A stretch of 64,000 bases of DNA from Allobosea sp. 47.2.35 (GCF_024655635.1 NZ_JANLGI010000013.1:62001-126000); one strand, 5' to 3'. Shown: positions 36,167 through 45,565, counted from the first letter of the stretch. Notes: a model not told the origin generated them from the letters alone. Numbers and translations: made by a program.

Positions 36167-36372
36167 ATGGCCACGAGGCCGAGTTTCGATGGCGCTGTCG
36201 GCAGGCGCGCCGGGCAGCGCCTTTGCCGGCTGGTTCGAGATTTTTCTCTACCGTCCTGAGCGGCTGCGCGAGTTCCAGCCGTGGCCCAGGTGCCAGCATT
36301 ACCGGCCTGGATGTGAGGGCGAACTCGACGGGAGATGTTGCCGAGGGCTGCTGCCGGTGACAGTGAGGCGGC

Positions 36373-36894
36373 ATGCCGATTCTCGACGATATCCCGGCCG
36401 ACATCCGGCGCGCCGCCTGCGCCTTCCATGAGGCCGGCCATATCGTCGTCGGCTGGCAGCATCAGCGCTACATCACGCATGCCTGGCTGCGGCCGCCCCA
36501 TGGCATCTCGGGGGAGACCTGCTTCGAGCCCTACAAGCGAGGGTTTCAGGCCGACAACGCGCTCGACCGTCAGCGGGCTGAGATCGAGATCACCATCCTC
36601 TCCGCCGGCTATTGCGGCGAAATGATCTATTGGAACGAAGAGGGGTTGAAATGGTATCCCGGCGCTATCGCCTCTCATGAGGACGATCTCCGGCAGATGC
36701 GGCCCTATATCGCCCTGTTGCCGCCTCAGGATGAAGCCGCCTTGCGCGCGCGCTGCGCGACGGCCGCCACCGCGATCCTCTACCGGCCGTCGATGCTCGC
36801 GGCCCAGGCCGCGATTGCCCGGCGGCTGTTCGAGCGACGCCGCATCGATCGCGACGAGGTCGATGAGATCATCGGGCGCGCGACGAGCCGATAG
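36373..36894 (+). CDS. Stand-alone M41-like (FtsH-type) peptidase domain protein
   Basis: The 173-residue protein has a zinc motif HEAGH (residues 19-23) in the context AAC-AFHEAGHIVVGWQ, very close to the peptidase site of FtsH. Later come EITILSAGYCGEMIYWNEEG and ASHEDDLRQM, where FtsH has its AGRAAE helix and the third zinc ligand Asp (here Asp104 or Asp105). There is no AAA+ ATPase domain and no membrane anchor. It could be a small protease acting on accessible substrates, or a domain repurposed for binding. It lies between a membrane-protein gene and minE. Confidence 0.7.
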   Translation: MPILDDIPADIRRAACAFHEAGHIVVGWQHQRYITHAWLRPPHGISGETCFEPYKRGFQADNALDRQRAEIEITILSAGYCGEMIYWNEEGLKWYPGAIASHEDDLRQMRPYIALLPPQDEAALRARCATAATAILYRPSMLAAQAAIARRLFERRRIDRDEVDEIIGRATSR

Positions 36895-36924
36895 CCGCCG
36901 CGCGCCCGACAAAATGTTCGGCGG

Positions 36925-37197
36925 TTACGCCGCCTTCTTGCCGGCGTCGAACGGGACTTCGATATCGACGGCGAGCGTCGAGACCTGAGGCCCGCGCTCC
37001 ATCCGGACGCTGACCTTGTCGTCGTCGATCTGCATGTGCTTGGAGATCGCGCGCAGGATTTCGTCGCGCAGCTTGCCGAGCAGGTCGGCATCGCCGCCGG
37101 CAGCGGCGCGCTCATGGGCGAGCAGGACCTGAAGCCGTTCCCGCGCTGCGGGGGCCGAGCGAGGGCGGGAGAAGAGGCGGAACAGGTTCATGCTCAT
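36925..37197 (-). CDS. minE: Cell division topological specificity factor MinE
   Basis: The 90-residue protein has the MinD-activating N-terminal helix region (LFRLFSRPRSAPAARERLQV) and the C-terminal dimerisation part with RDEILRAISKHMQIDDDKVS. MinE stimulates MinD ATPase at the membrane and drives pole-to-pole oscillation that keeps MinC away from midcell. The start overlaps the minD stop as ATGA. It is the last gene of minCDE. Confidence 0.95.
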   Translation of the reverse strand: MSMNLFRLFSRPRSAPAARERLQVLLAHERAAAGGDADLLGKLRDEILRAISKHMQIDDDKVSVRMERGPQVSTLAVDIEVPFDAGKKAA

Positions 37198-38009
37198 GCC
37201 GCCTTCCTTCCGAAGAACTTGCCGAAGAAGCCGCGCTTCTCGCCGGGGACCGTGACCGGGAGCTGTTCTCCCTTGAGGCGGCGGATGGCATCGAAATAGG
37301 CGATGGCCGGCGCGCTGCCCTGGTCGGCCAGCGTGACCGGCGAGCCGATATTGGAGGCGCGCAGCACGTCCATGCTCTCAGGGATGATGCCGAGCAGCGG
37401 GATCGAGAGAATCTCCAGCACGTCGTCGACCTTCAGCATGTCGCCGCGCTCGGCGCGGAGAGGGTCGTAGCGGGTGAGCAGCAGATGCTTCTCCATGCGC
37501 TCGCCATTCTCGGCCTTGAGCGTCTTGGAATCGAGCAGGCCGATGATCCGGTCGGAATCGCGGACGGAAGAGACTTCCGGATTGGTCACGACGATCGCGA
37601 TATCGGCATGGCGCATCGCCAGCGTCGCGCCGCGCTCGATGCCGGCCGGGCTGTCGCAGATCACCCAGTCGAAATTCGCCTTCAGCGCGCCGATGACGGC
37701 CGCGACGCCTTCCGCCGTCAGATTGTCCTTGTCGCGGGTCTGCGAGGCCGGCAGCAGGTAGAGCGTTTCGACGCGCTTGTCGCGGATCAGCGCCTGGGTG
37801 AGCTTGGCCTCGCCCTGGATGACGTTGACGAGGTCGTAGACCACGCGCCGTTCGGCGCCCATCACCAGATCGAGATTGCGCAGGCCGACGTCGAAATCGA
37901 CGACCACGACCTTGTCCCCGCCCTGGGCGAGCGCGGCGCCGAGCGCGGCCGACGATGTCGTCTTGCCGACGCCGCCCTTGCCCGATGTGACGACGATGAC
38001 CTTGCCCAT
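37194..38009 (-). CDS. minD: Septum site-determining ATPase MinD
   Basis: The 271-residue ParA/MinD-type ATPase begins MGKVIVVTSGKGGVGKTTSS with the deviant Walker A (residues 10-17). It contains VDFDVGLRNLDLVMGAERR and ends in an amphipathic membrane-targeting helix (KRGFFGKFFGRK). It binds membrane as an ATP dimer and recruits MinC. I take the start at MGKVIVV. The frame before it lies in the minC-minD gap. It is 34 bases after minC. Confidence 0.96.
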   Translation of the reverse strand: MGKVIVVTSGKGGVGKTTSSAALGAALAQGGDKVVVVDFDVGLRNLDLVMGAERRVVYDLVNVIQGEAKLTQALIRDKRVETLYLLPASQTRDKDNLTAEGVAAVIGALKANFDWVICDSPAGIERGATLAMRHADIAIVVTNPEVSSVRDSDRIIGLLDSKTLKAENGERMEKHLLLTRYDPLRAERGDMLKVDDVLEILSIPLLGIIPESMDVLRASNIGSPVTLADQGSAPAIAYFDAIRRLKGEQLPVTVPGEKRGFFGKFFGRKAA

Positions 38010-38043
38010 TGACCGCTCCTTTGTGATTGTTGATGCCTTCGCC

Positions 38044-38769
38044 TCAGGCGAGCGCTTCGACCTTGAACGCTTCGCCATCGAGCCAGATTTGCACGGGCTT
38101 GCCGCGGAACTCCGGACCCATGTCCTCGGCCGTCTTGTAGTAGCCGTCGATCGCGATCAGCTCGGCCTCGAGCTTGCGGCAGAAGATGCGCGCGGCTGCG
38201 TTGCCCATCGTGCCGGCCATCGCCCGGCCACGCAGGGTGCCATAGACATGGATCGAGCCGCCCGCGACGATCTCGGCGCCGGAAGCGACCGAGCCGACGA
38301 CGGTGACATCGCCTTCGAGGAAGACCAGCGACTGGCCCGAGCGCACCGGCTGCGTCACGATGATCGACGGGACCGCTTTGGGCAGTTCTGGCATGACCGG
38401 CTCGGCGACCGCCACCTCGGCCGGGGCCGTCTCAGTCGCTGCGACCGGAGGCTCGAAATCGGAGGTCGGGCGCCCGTCGGCCATGGCCGGCGGCAGGTCC
38501 GCGCCGAGCAGGGCGGGGGAGGCGCCCTCGATGCCCATGATCCGGACCTGACGCGAACCGAGCTGGCTGACGAAGGTGCGAAGCTGCGCCCGGTCGACGT
38601 CCAGCCCGGTGATGTCGAGCACCACGGGGCGCCGCAGGAAGAAGCCGGCGGAGCGCGAGGCGAGATCGTCGAGCCGCGCGAGCCAGTCCTCGAAGGGCAG
38701 CTCCGGGGTCAGCGTCAGCGCAAGATAGGACCGCCCCTTGAGGCGGATGGGCCGGGGTTGAGTTAACAC
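38044..38769 (-). CDS. minC: Septum formation inhibitor MinC
   Basis: The 241-residue protein has the N-terminal FtsZ-inhibiting domain (about 1-105) and the C-terminal beta-helix domain with GDVTVVGSVASGAEIVAGGS and IHVYGTLRGRAMAGTMGNAA, which binds MinD. A Pro/Ala/Glu-rich linker joins them. The start codon is GTG, followed by LTQPRPIRLKG. MinC blocks Z-ring formation near the poles. It is the first gene of the min operon. Upstream is about 300 bases with a palindromic repeat. Confidence 0.94.
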   Translation of the reverse strand: MLTQPRPIRLKGRSYLALTLTPELPFEDWLARLDDLASRSAGFFLRRPVVLDITGLDVDRAQLRTFVSQLGSRQVRIMGIEGASPALLGADLPPAMADGRPTSDFEPPVAATETAPAEVAVAEPVMPELPKAVPSIIVTQPVRSGQSLVFLEGDVTVVGSVASGAEIVAGGSIHVYGTLRGRAMAGTMGNAAARIFCRKLEAELIAIDGYYKTAEDMGPEFRGKPVQIWLDGEAFKVEALA

Positions 38770-38921
38770 GTCGGTTATCTTGGTAAATTTTCGGTTGCTT
38801 CGGTGTATCGAGGAAATGGTTAACAGAGGGTAAATCGAGCCCTCGATGGGGCCTGCTCGATAAGGTCGGGGGGAGGCTTTCCACAGCCTCGTGGGCTGCG
38901 CGGATGAGGGCGTAATGCGCC

Positions 38922-39006
38922 GTCATGCTCGGGCTTGACCCGAGCATCTCAGGACGGAGAGGCGCTTCTTCCTGCACGAGATTATCGGGTCAAGCCCGAG
39001 AATGAC
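38922..39006. repeat. Palindromic REP-like intergenic element
   Basis: Two related hairpins face each other. The left contains CTCGGGCTTGACCCGAG and the right CGGGTCAAGCCCGAG, with outer ends GTCAT and ATGAC. Elements of this form are scattered between genes in many Hyphomicrobiales. It lies between minC and the convergent end of the next gene, and may act as a bidirectional terminator. Confidence 0.75.
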
Positions 39007-39075
39007 GGCCCGTCCGGGCTCTCCGTCGAGTGGTATCCCGAAGGGACGGCATCGCACTGCGAATCGCCGAGGCGA

Positions 39076-40077
39076 CTATCGCTGAAAAACTTCCGGATAG
39101 GCATAGAGCCCCGGCGCGCCCCCGGTGTGCCAGAACACGACGGTCTCGTCGGGGCCGATGGCGCCGCTCCCGACCAGCGCAAGGAGCCCGGCCATCGCCT
39201 TGCCGGTATAGACGGGGTCGAGCAGGATGCCTTCTGTCCGAGCGACCAGCTCGACCGCTTCGATCATCGCGGGCGTCGGTTGGCCATAGCCTGGGCCGAC
39301 CTGCGAATCATCGATCTCCAGGGCAACCTGCTTGCCCCGCTGCCGGCCTTCCAGCGCGTAGATGTCATTCACCAATCCGGAGACGATGGCACCCGCCTGC
39401 TCGGACGAGCGCGAGACGCTGATGCCCTGCACGCGGCAGCCGAGTCCGGCATCTTCGACGCCGGCCAGGATGCCGGCATGGGTGCCGCCGCTGCCTGTCG
39501 GCACGACGATCTGATCGATACAAACATTCACTGCCTTCGCCTGCTCGGCCAGTTCCAGAAGGGCGTCGCGATAGGCTAGGCTGCCCAGCGCATTGGACCC
39601 GCCGACCGGGATGAAATAGGGGCGTTTTCCCTGCGCCTTGAGCCCGGCCACAGCTTCGTCTGCGAGGGCGGTCGCATCGCCGCCGACCGGGAGCAGGCGG
39701 ATCTCGGCGCCAAAAATCCGGTCGAGCAGCCAGTTGCCGTTGCTCCGATAGGCTTCGCTGCGATTCGCCACTGAGTCAGTCAGCAGCAGCACGCAGGCGA
39801 GCCCGTTGCGCGCCGCCGCTGCAGCCGTCTGGCGGGCGTGGTTCGACTGGATCGCGCCCATGGTGACGAGCGTATCGGCGCCCTGTTTCAGCGCCTCCGC
39901 GACAAGGTATTCGAGCTTGCGCACCTTGTTGCCGCCGCCGGCGAAGCCGGTGCAGTCGTCACGCTTCATCCAGATCGAGGGGCCTTTGCCGCTCTGGCGG
40001 AGAGCCTGTGACAGGCGCGGGAGTTGCCCGAAGGGCGTCGGCAGCAGCGCCAGTCTGATCGTGTCGCGTCGGTTCAT
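39076..40077 (-). CDS. D-cysteine desulfhydrase / ACC deaminase family PLP enzyme
   Basis: The 333-residue protein belongs to the fold-II PLP family of D-cysteine desulfhydrase and ACC deaminase. The PLP lysine is in GGNKVRKLEYL (near residue 52). The family pattern TMGAIQSNHARQTAAAAARNG follows, and VPTGSGGTHAG binds the phosphate. D-cysteine desulfhydrase releases pyruvate, sulfide and ammonia. The start is the ATG before NRRDTIRLALLPTP. It ends the minus-strand peptide transporter cluster, after a gap of about 110 bases. ACC deaminase activity cannot be excluded. Confidence 0.82.
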   Translation of the reverse strand: MNRRDTIRLALLPTPFGQLPRLSQALRQSGKGPSIWMKRDDCTGFAGGGNKVRKLEYLVAEALKQGADTLVTMGAIQSNHARQTAAAAARNGLACVLLLTDSVANRSEAYRSNGNWLLDRIFGAEIRLLPVGGDATALADEAVAGLKAQGKRPYFIPVGGSNALGSLAYRDALLELAEQAKAVNVCIDQIVVPTGSGGTHAGILAGVEDAGLGCRVQGISVSRSSEQAGAIVSGLVNDIYALEGRQRGKQVALEIDDSQVGPGYGQPTPAMIEAVELVARTEGILLDPVYTGKAMAGLLALVGSGAIGPDETVVFWHTGGAPGLYAYPEVFQR

Positions 40078-40189
40078 CCCGGCAGGCTCCCAGCTTCGTG
40101 TCGCCATCGATGGCGAAGGCAGCATAGCGCGGTGCCGGGGATTCGCCGGGCGTGCCGATGCATGCCCGGCGTGCAGTGCGGTCGTGAGG

Positions 40190-41071
40190 CTAGAGCCGCC
40201 GCGACAGGCGCGGATCGAGCCGGTCGCGTAGGCCGTCGCCGAGCAGGTTCACCGCGAGCACCACGAGGGCAAGCGCGATCGCCGGACAGAAGATCGTCCA
40301 GGGCGCGCGGGCGAGATAGAGGCGGCTCGATGCGATCATGTTGCCCCAGCTCGGCACCTCCGGCGGCACGCCCGCGCCAAGGAAGGAAAGCGAGGCTTCG
40401 ACAAGGATGGCGGAGGCGCAGATATAGGTTGCCTGCACGATGAGCGGCGCAATCGTGCTCGGCATGATGTGCCAGAACAGGAGGCGCGGCGTGCGCGCTC
40501 CGCAGGCGCGCGCGGCCTCGACGAAGGGCAGTTCCTTGACGCTGAGCACGATCGAGCGGACAAGGCGAACGACGCGCGGCAATTCCGGGATCGAGATCGC
40601 CGCGATGACGATACCGATGCTGCCCTGGTTCAGCGAGACCATGGCGATGGCGAGCAGGATCGCGGGGATCGCCATCAGCCCGTCCATCAGGCGCATCACG
40701 ATGGCGTCGAAGCGACGATAATAGCCGGCGAAGAGGCCGATGGTCAGGCCGATGAGGATCGAGATCGTCGCGACGCTGAAGCCGACGATGAGCGAGACGC
40801 GGGCGCCGTAGACGGTTCGCGCGAAGACGTCCTGACCGAGCTGGTCAGTGCCGAAGCGCAGGTCTGGCGAGGGCGGCTGCAGCCGCCGGGTCGGCGCCTT
40901 CAGCATCGGGTCGCCGGCGATCAGCGGCGCGATGATCGCGATGATGAGGAAGAAGATCAGGATGGCGGCGCCGAGCAGCATCGTTGGGTTGCGGCGCACG
41001 AAGCGGCCGATCCGGGCGAGGCGGCTGCCGGTGGGGGGAGCGGGAACGGTCGGGGCATCGATTGCGGTCAT
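40190..41071 (-). CDS. Dipeptide/oligopeptide ABC transporter permease (DppC/OppC type)
   Basis: The 293-residue protein has an N-terminal OppC_N segment (PTMLLGAAILIFFLIIAIIA) and six helices. It carries the DppC-type loop VEAARACGARTPRLLFWHIM, the coupling site for the ATPase. It forms the heterodimeric channel with the DppB-like protein encoded 13 bases upstream. No DppD/DppF ATPase gene is present in this cluster. Confidence 0.9.
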   Translation of the reverse strand: MTAIDAPTVPAPPTGSRLARIGRFVRRNPTMLLGAAILIFFLIIAIIAPLIAGDPMLKAPTRRLQPPSPDLRFGTDQLGQDVFARTVYGARVSLIVGFSVATISILIGLTIGLFAGYYRRFDAIVMRLMDGLMAIPAILLAIAMVSLNQGSIGIVIAAISIPELPRVVRLVRSIVLSVKELPFVEAARACGARTPRLLFWHIMPSTIAPLIVQATYICASAILVEASLSFLGAGVPPEVPSWGNMIASSRLYLARAPWTIFCPAIALALVVLAVNLLGDGLRDRLDPRLSRRL

Positions 41072-41084
41072 CGGTCTCGCCTCC

Positions 41085-42026
41085 TCAATGCCGGATGCGG
41101 GGGTCGATGAGCGAATAGGAGAGATCGACCGCGAGGTTGATCAGCACATAGACGCCGGAGAAGACGAGGATCACGCCCTGGATGATCGGGTAGTCGCGCT
41201 TCGAGATCGCATCGACCACGAGGCGGCCGATGCCGGGGATGTTGAACACGGTCTCGGTGATCACGACGCCGCCGATCAGCAGGGCGACGCCGATGCCGAT
41301 CACGGTGATGATCGGCACGCCGGCATTCTTGAGCGCGTGCTTCATCAGCATCGTGCGCGCCGAGACGCCCTTGGCATTGGCGGTGCGGATATAGTCCTCC
41401 TCCAGCACCTCCTGCATCGAGGCCCGCGTCATGCGCGCGATCAGCGCGACATAGGCGAGGCCGAGCGTCACCGTCGGCAGCACGAGATGCATGAACCACG
41501 GGCCGATGCCGTCCAGGATCGGCCGGTAGCCTTGCACGGGCAGCCAGCGCAGTTCGATCGCGAAGACATAGATCAGGCAGTAGCCGACCACGAAGGTCGG
41601 CATCGAGAAGCCGAGCACGGAAAAGCCCATCAGCAGGCGGTCGACCGGCCGGCCGGCCTTCCAGGCCGCGAGCACGCCGAGCGTGACCGCGATCGAGACC
41701 GCGAAGATCATGGTGAGGATGGCCAGCGACAGCGTCGGCTCCAGGCGCTGCAGGATCAGCGTCGAGACCGGCGTGCTGGAGAAGATCGAGACGCCGAGAT
41801 CGCCCTGGATCACGCGCAGCGCCCAGCGCCCGAACTGGACCAGCAGGGGATCGTCGAGGCCGAGCCGCTGGCGGATCGCGACGATCTGCTGCGGCGTGGC
41901 GTAGTCGCCGGCGATAATGGCGGCGGGGTCGCCGGCCGAAAGATGCAGCAGCAGGAAGACGAAAATGCCCACCAGCGTCATCACCAGGATGGTCGATGCC
42001 AGGCGCTGTACGAGATAACTCAGCAT
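41085..42026 (-). CDS. Dipeptide/oligopeptide ABC transporter permease (DppB/OppB type)
   Basis: The 313-residue permease starts MLSYLVQRLASTILVMTLVG, the usual DppB N-terminus. It has a long periplasmic loop and ends with the loop DYIRTANAKGVSARTMLMKH before the last helices. It pairs with the DppC-type gene downstream and receives substrate from the binding protein upstream. The strand and spacing (177 bases from the binding-protein gene) support one operon. Confidence 0.92.
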   Translation of the reverse strand: MLSYLVQRLASTILVMTLVGIFVFLLLHLSAGDPAAIIAGDYATPQQIVAIRQRLGLDDPLLVQFGRWALRVIQGDLGVSIFSSTPVSTLILQRLEPTLSLAILTMIFAVSIAVTLGVLAAWKAGRPVDRLLMGFSVLGFSMPTFVVGYCLIYVFAIELRWLPVQGYRPILDGIGPWFMHLVLPTVTLGLAYVALIARMTRASMQEVLEEDYIRTANAKGVSARTMLMKHALKNAGVPIITVIGIGVALLIGGVVITETVFNIPGIGRLVVDAISKRDYPIIQGVILVFSGVYVLINLAVDLSYSLIDPRIRH

Positions 42027-42203
42027 TGCGTCGTTCGTCCTCCGTCGGCTTGTTCATTCGGTGCGGGAAGATGGGCCAATCCCCGCAGCGCACGGCATCG
42101 CGTGCTCGCCCTCACACCGCCGGCACGGTCACCTGAAGACGGGTGGGCAAGCGGAGCCCGCCAGAAGGCGGACTCCGCGGATCGGTTCACGATCGGGCTG
42201 AGA

Positions 42204-43805
42204 TCAGCCCTTCTTCACGTTCCAGAACGGGATCAGCTCGGGCATGCCGATCAGTCCGGTCAGGTTGCGCAGGGCCGCCGGCTGGAACCACTGGCCGAAA
42301 TAGGCATGCGGCACGAAATCCCAGGCGTTCTGCTGGATGTCGCGCGCGATCTGCTTGCGCTCGGCATCGGTCTGGGCGCCCGCCCATTTGTCGCGCAATT
42401 GCTCGTGCAACTCATTGGTCGGCCAGCCGAACCAGCCCTTCTCGCCGCTGGCCGCATGGCCGCTGAGCGAGACCGGGTTGCCGAAGGCGTTGACTGAGCC
42501 GGAGGTGAAGAACACGTTCCAGCCGCCCTGGTCCGGCGCGGCCTTGACGGCGCGGCGGGTGACGACGGCGCCCCAGTCGGAGGCCTGCAGCGAGACGTTG
42601 AAGCCGGCCTGGCGCATCCATTGCGCGATCAGGTTGGCCGCGTTGTTCATATAGGCGATGTTGGTCGCCTGCAGCACCACGACCGGGCGCCCGTCATAGC
42701 CGGACTCCTTCACGAGCTGCTTCGCCTTCTCGATATTCGGCGCGCCCTTGAACCAGTCGATATTGGCGTCGTTCTCCATCGGCGTGCCCATGCCGAACAG
42801 CGAGGAGCATCCGCGGAAATATTTCTCGTCGCCGAAGGTCGCCTTCATCACCTCGGTCGGGTGGATGAGGTGCAGCATGGCCTGGCGGGCCTTGATGTTG
42901 TTGAACGGCGGATGGAGCCAGTTCACGCGCGCCCAGCCCAGCTGGCCCTGCTTGTTCAGCACTTCCAGCTTGATCGCCTTCTCGCCGGCGAGCGAGTCGA
43001 GCAGATCGACGTTGGGGTATTCGATCATGTCGATCTCGCCGGCCCGGATCGCGGCGATCGCGGTCGCCTCGTCGGCGATGTTCTCGAACACGACGCGGTC
43101 GACATTCACGACCTTGCCGCCGGAGGTCATCACCGCCGGCTCGGAACGCGGCACGTAATTGGCGTTGCGGTCATAGACATAGCGCTGGCCCTGGACGACC
43201 GCGCTCTCGTTGAAGGTGAAGGGGCCCGAGCCGATGATCGTGCTGATCTGCTGGTTCGGGTCGGTCCCGGCCTCCTTCTCGCGCATGATGTAGCAGACAT
43301 TGGTAGCGGCCTTGGCGAGCCATTCGACCACGAGCCCGTAGGGCTCCTTCATCACGATCTGGAAGGTCTTGTCGTCCTTCACCGGCGTGTCGGCGAGGCG
43401 CGCCATCATGTGCTGGCCGCCGCCGTCGCGGGCGCCCCAGCGCCGGATCGAGGCGACGCAGTCCCGAGCGGTGACCGGCGTGCCGTCGCTGAAGCGCAGG
43501 CCGTCGCGCAGCTCGAACGTATAGGTCTTGCGGTCGTCCGAGAGCGACCATTTCGAGACCATCTGCGGCTGCGGCTCGTATTTGTCGTTCACGCCGAACA
43601 GCATGTCGTAGACCATGCCGGAGTGGTACGAGGTCATGTTCGCGGTGGTCCAGATCGGATCGAAGACGCGAAGATCGCCGTGCAGGACGGCGCGGATGGT
43701 GCGGGCTGCGGAAGGCGTGGTCTGGGCGCGGATGGTGGCCGGCGCGGAGATGATCGCACCGGTTGCCAAGCCGCCCTGAACGAAACGTCTGCGTGTCGTG
43801 GTCAT
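42204..43805 (-). CDS. Peptide ABC transporter substrate-binding protein (family 5, SBP_bac_5)
   Basis: The 533-residue protein begins MTTTRRRFVQGGLATGAIIS, a Tat signal with RRRF. The mature part starts near ARTIRAVLHGDLRVFDPIWT and has the cluster-5 receptor pattern (YTFELRDGLRFSDGTPVTAR). It binds peptides or related compounds in the periplasm. It is a paralogue of 61919-63508: both share VYDRNxxYVPRSEPA and a late PDQGGWN motif. The start is the ATG before TTTRRRF. Confidence 0.9.
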   Translation of the reverse strand: MTTTRRRFVQGGLATGAIISAPATIRAQTTPSAARTIRAVLHGDLRVFDPIWTTANMTSYHSGMVYDMLFGVNDKYEPQPQMVSKWSLSDDRKTYTFELRDGLRFSDGTPVTARDCVASIRRWGARDGGGQHMMARLADTPVKDDKTFQIVMKEPYGLVVEWLAKAATNVCYIMREKEAGTDPNQQISTIIGSGPFTFNESAVVQGQRYVYDRNANYVPRSEPAVMTSGGKVVNVDRVVFENIADEATAIAAIRAGEIDMIEYPNVDLLDSLAGEKAIKLEVLNKQGQLGWARVNWLHPPFNNIKARQAMLHLIHPTEVMKATFGDEKYFRGCSSLFGMGTPMENDANIDWFKGAPNIEKAKQLVKESGYDGRPVVVLQATNIAYMNNAANLIAQWMRQAGFNVSLQASDWGAVVTRRAVKAAPDQGGWNVFFTSGSVNAFGNPVSLSGHAASGEKGWFGWPTNELHEQLRDKWAGAQTDAERKQIARDIQQNAWDFVPHAYFGQWFQPAALRNLTGLIGMPELIPFWNVKKG

Positions 43806-43909
43806 GTCGTTCTCCTCCTCGTTGATGGGGAGGGCCGCGGGCATTCGCCTCGTCTGGCCCTCATCGGGTCATGCTTCTTCTCTCCTGTTCCCTTCCGGGT
43901 GCGGGGGCG

Positions 43910-45379
43910 TCAGACGACGAGCCGGCCCGGCGGGAGCGGATCATGCGGCCAAAGCGGCCGGTTGATCTTGCGATAGGGATATTTGCGCACGTCGAGATGC
44001 GAAGGCCCGCCGCCATCGGTGTAGATCACCTCGCTGGCGATCGGGCCGTAGGCCGCATGGAAATGGTTGGTCGACTTGACCGAGACGATGCGCTTCTGCG
44101 TCGGGTCGATGCCGACGCTGGTGAAGATCTCCAGCCCCAGCGCCTGCGTCCGGTGCGACAACAGCGCGACATCGATGCCGTCGATGCGGATGCCGACCGC
44201 ATTGCCGATCGGTACCTTGGCGGTGCCGAAGCTCTGGGTGCCGTTCCGGATGGCGCCGAGCACCGTCACCTCGCCATCGACCGGCGTACCGGAGGTCGAG
44301 GCCGCCTTGCCGCCGAAGCGCAGCGGAATGGTCGCGCCGACACCGGCCGTCAGGCAGAACTCGACCGCGACCGGGTCCCAGACCGGGCCGACCGCCGCAT
44401 CGGAGATGCCGCGCTCGCGTAGGCGGTGGATGATGTTGGTGTTGTCGGAGGCAGCGCCGCCGCCGGCGTTGTCGGTGGAATCCGCGATGACGCGCGGGCC
44501 GTTGGCGGCGCCACCGAGCGCGCGGTCGAGCGCCTCGTCGAGCGGGGTCACCGGCGGGGCGAACTGCCCCTTGAGCGAACGGAACTCCTCGCCGAGCTTT
44601 GCCGCCAGCGCATCGCCCTTCGCCTTGGCGTTGTCAGTGACGACGAGGATGCGAGTGCCGATCTCCGGCACGTCGCCCTGCTGGAAGCCATGCGCCAGCG
44701 AAACCGAGAGGATGCCGTCCTTGCCTTCGAGCGCGCTCATCCGGTCGACGAAGGAGCGGCCCGGCTCGCGCGTCGTCGGCACCAGCTCGATCATCCGGCA
44801 GTCGTAGAGCGACATCACCGGTTTGAGCTTGCCCCGGATCGTGCCGAGGATGATGTCGACGAGCTCCTCGGCCCGCTCGACGAAGTCGATATGCGGGTAT
44901 TCCTTGTAGAGGATGATCGCGTCGGCGAGGCGCACGCGCTTCTCGGTCAGGTGGCAATGCGGATCGAGCTCGACGCCGATCGGCACGGAGGGGCCGACGA
45001 TGGCGCGGACATGTTCGAGGATGTCGCCTTCGCAATCGTCATAGCCATGCGCGACCATCGCGCCGTGCAGGCCGAGCAGCACGCCATCGACCGGCATCGC
45101 CGCCCGGAGCTGGACGAGGATCTCCTCGCGCATCTCCTCATAATCGGCTTGGGCGCAGGTGCCCGACGGTTCGGCCCAGAAACAGGAGCCCTCGATCAAT
45201 TCGAACCCGTCGCGCTTGGCGCGCTGCCGCGCGACATAGAGCGGGGCGGTGCAATGGGTCGCCCGGTCGGGATGCTGGCCGGCGGGGAAATAGGCGGAAG
45301 CCTCGAAATTGGCCCGGGATGTCGGGATTGGAGAGAACGTATTCGTTTCGGTTGCGAGCGACGCGGCAAACAGGCGCAT
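43910..45379 (-). CDS. M81 family metallopeptidase (MlrC-like)
   Basis: The 489-residue protein matches the MlrC family: MRLFAASLATETNTFSPIPT at the start, VLLGLHGAMVAHGYDDCEGD near residue 100, and VELDPHCHLTEKRVRLAD, with further His, Glu and Asp metal ligands. MlrC from microcystin degraders cleaves linear microcystin peptides. Other members hydrolyse various small peptides or amides. It precedes the peptide transporter genes on the same strand, so it probably processes the imported substrate. It has no signal peptide. The exact substrate is unknown. Confidence 0.86.
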   Translation of the reverse strand: MRLFAASLATETNTFSPIPTSRANFEASAYFPAGQHPDRATHCTAPLYVARQRAKRDGFELIEGSCFWAEPSGTCAQADYEEMREEILVQLRAAMPVDGVLLGLHGAMVAHGYDDCEGDILEHVRAIVGPSVPIGVELDPHCHLTEKRVRLADAIILYKEYPHIDFVERAEELVDIILGTIRGKLKPVMSLYDCRMIELVPTTREPGRSFVDRMSALEGKDGILSVSLAHGFQQGDVPEIGTRILVVTDNAKAKGDALAAKLGEEFRSLKGQFAPPVTPLDEALDRALGGAANGPRVIADSTDNAGGGAASDNTNIIHRLRERGISDAAVGPVWDPVAVEFCLTAGVGATIPLRFGGKAASTSGTPVDGEVTVLGAIRNGTQSFGTAKVPIGNAVGIRIDGIDVALLSHRTQALGLEIFTSVGIDPTQKRIVSVKSTNHFHAAYGPIASEVIYTDGGGPSHLDVRKYPYRKINRPLWPHDPLPPGRLVV

Positions 45380-45491
45380 AAGCTACCTTTCCGAAGAATG
45401 AACCTCATGTTCGGTTGGCCGTGAAGGCCATGTCAAGCTGCAGCGCGAGTGGAGAGCTTTGCAGCTGCAGCATCGGTCTTGATTCATATTA

Positions 45492-45520
45492 TTGCAAATA
45501 ATAATCATTCTCAGTTGCAT
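45492..45520. promoter_or_regulatory. AT-rich Fur-like or Irr-like box
   Basis: TTGCAAATAATAATCATTCT followed by CAGTTGCAT stands out in GC-rich DNA. It resembles Fur-type sites (ATAATCATT core) and has TTGCA at one end and TTGCA again at the other. It lies upstream of the M81 gene (start 45379). No iron gene is nearby, so the assignment is weak. Confidence 0.3.
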
Positions 45521-45565
45521 TTATAGGCTCGATTGCCAATCGTCGTGCCCTTGCGTCATCTAGCC

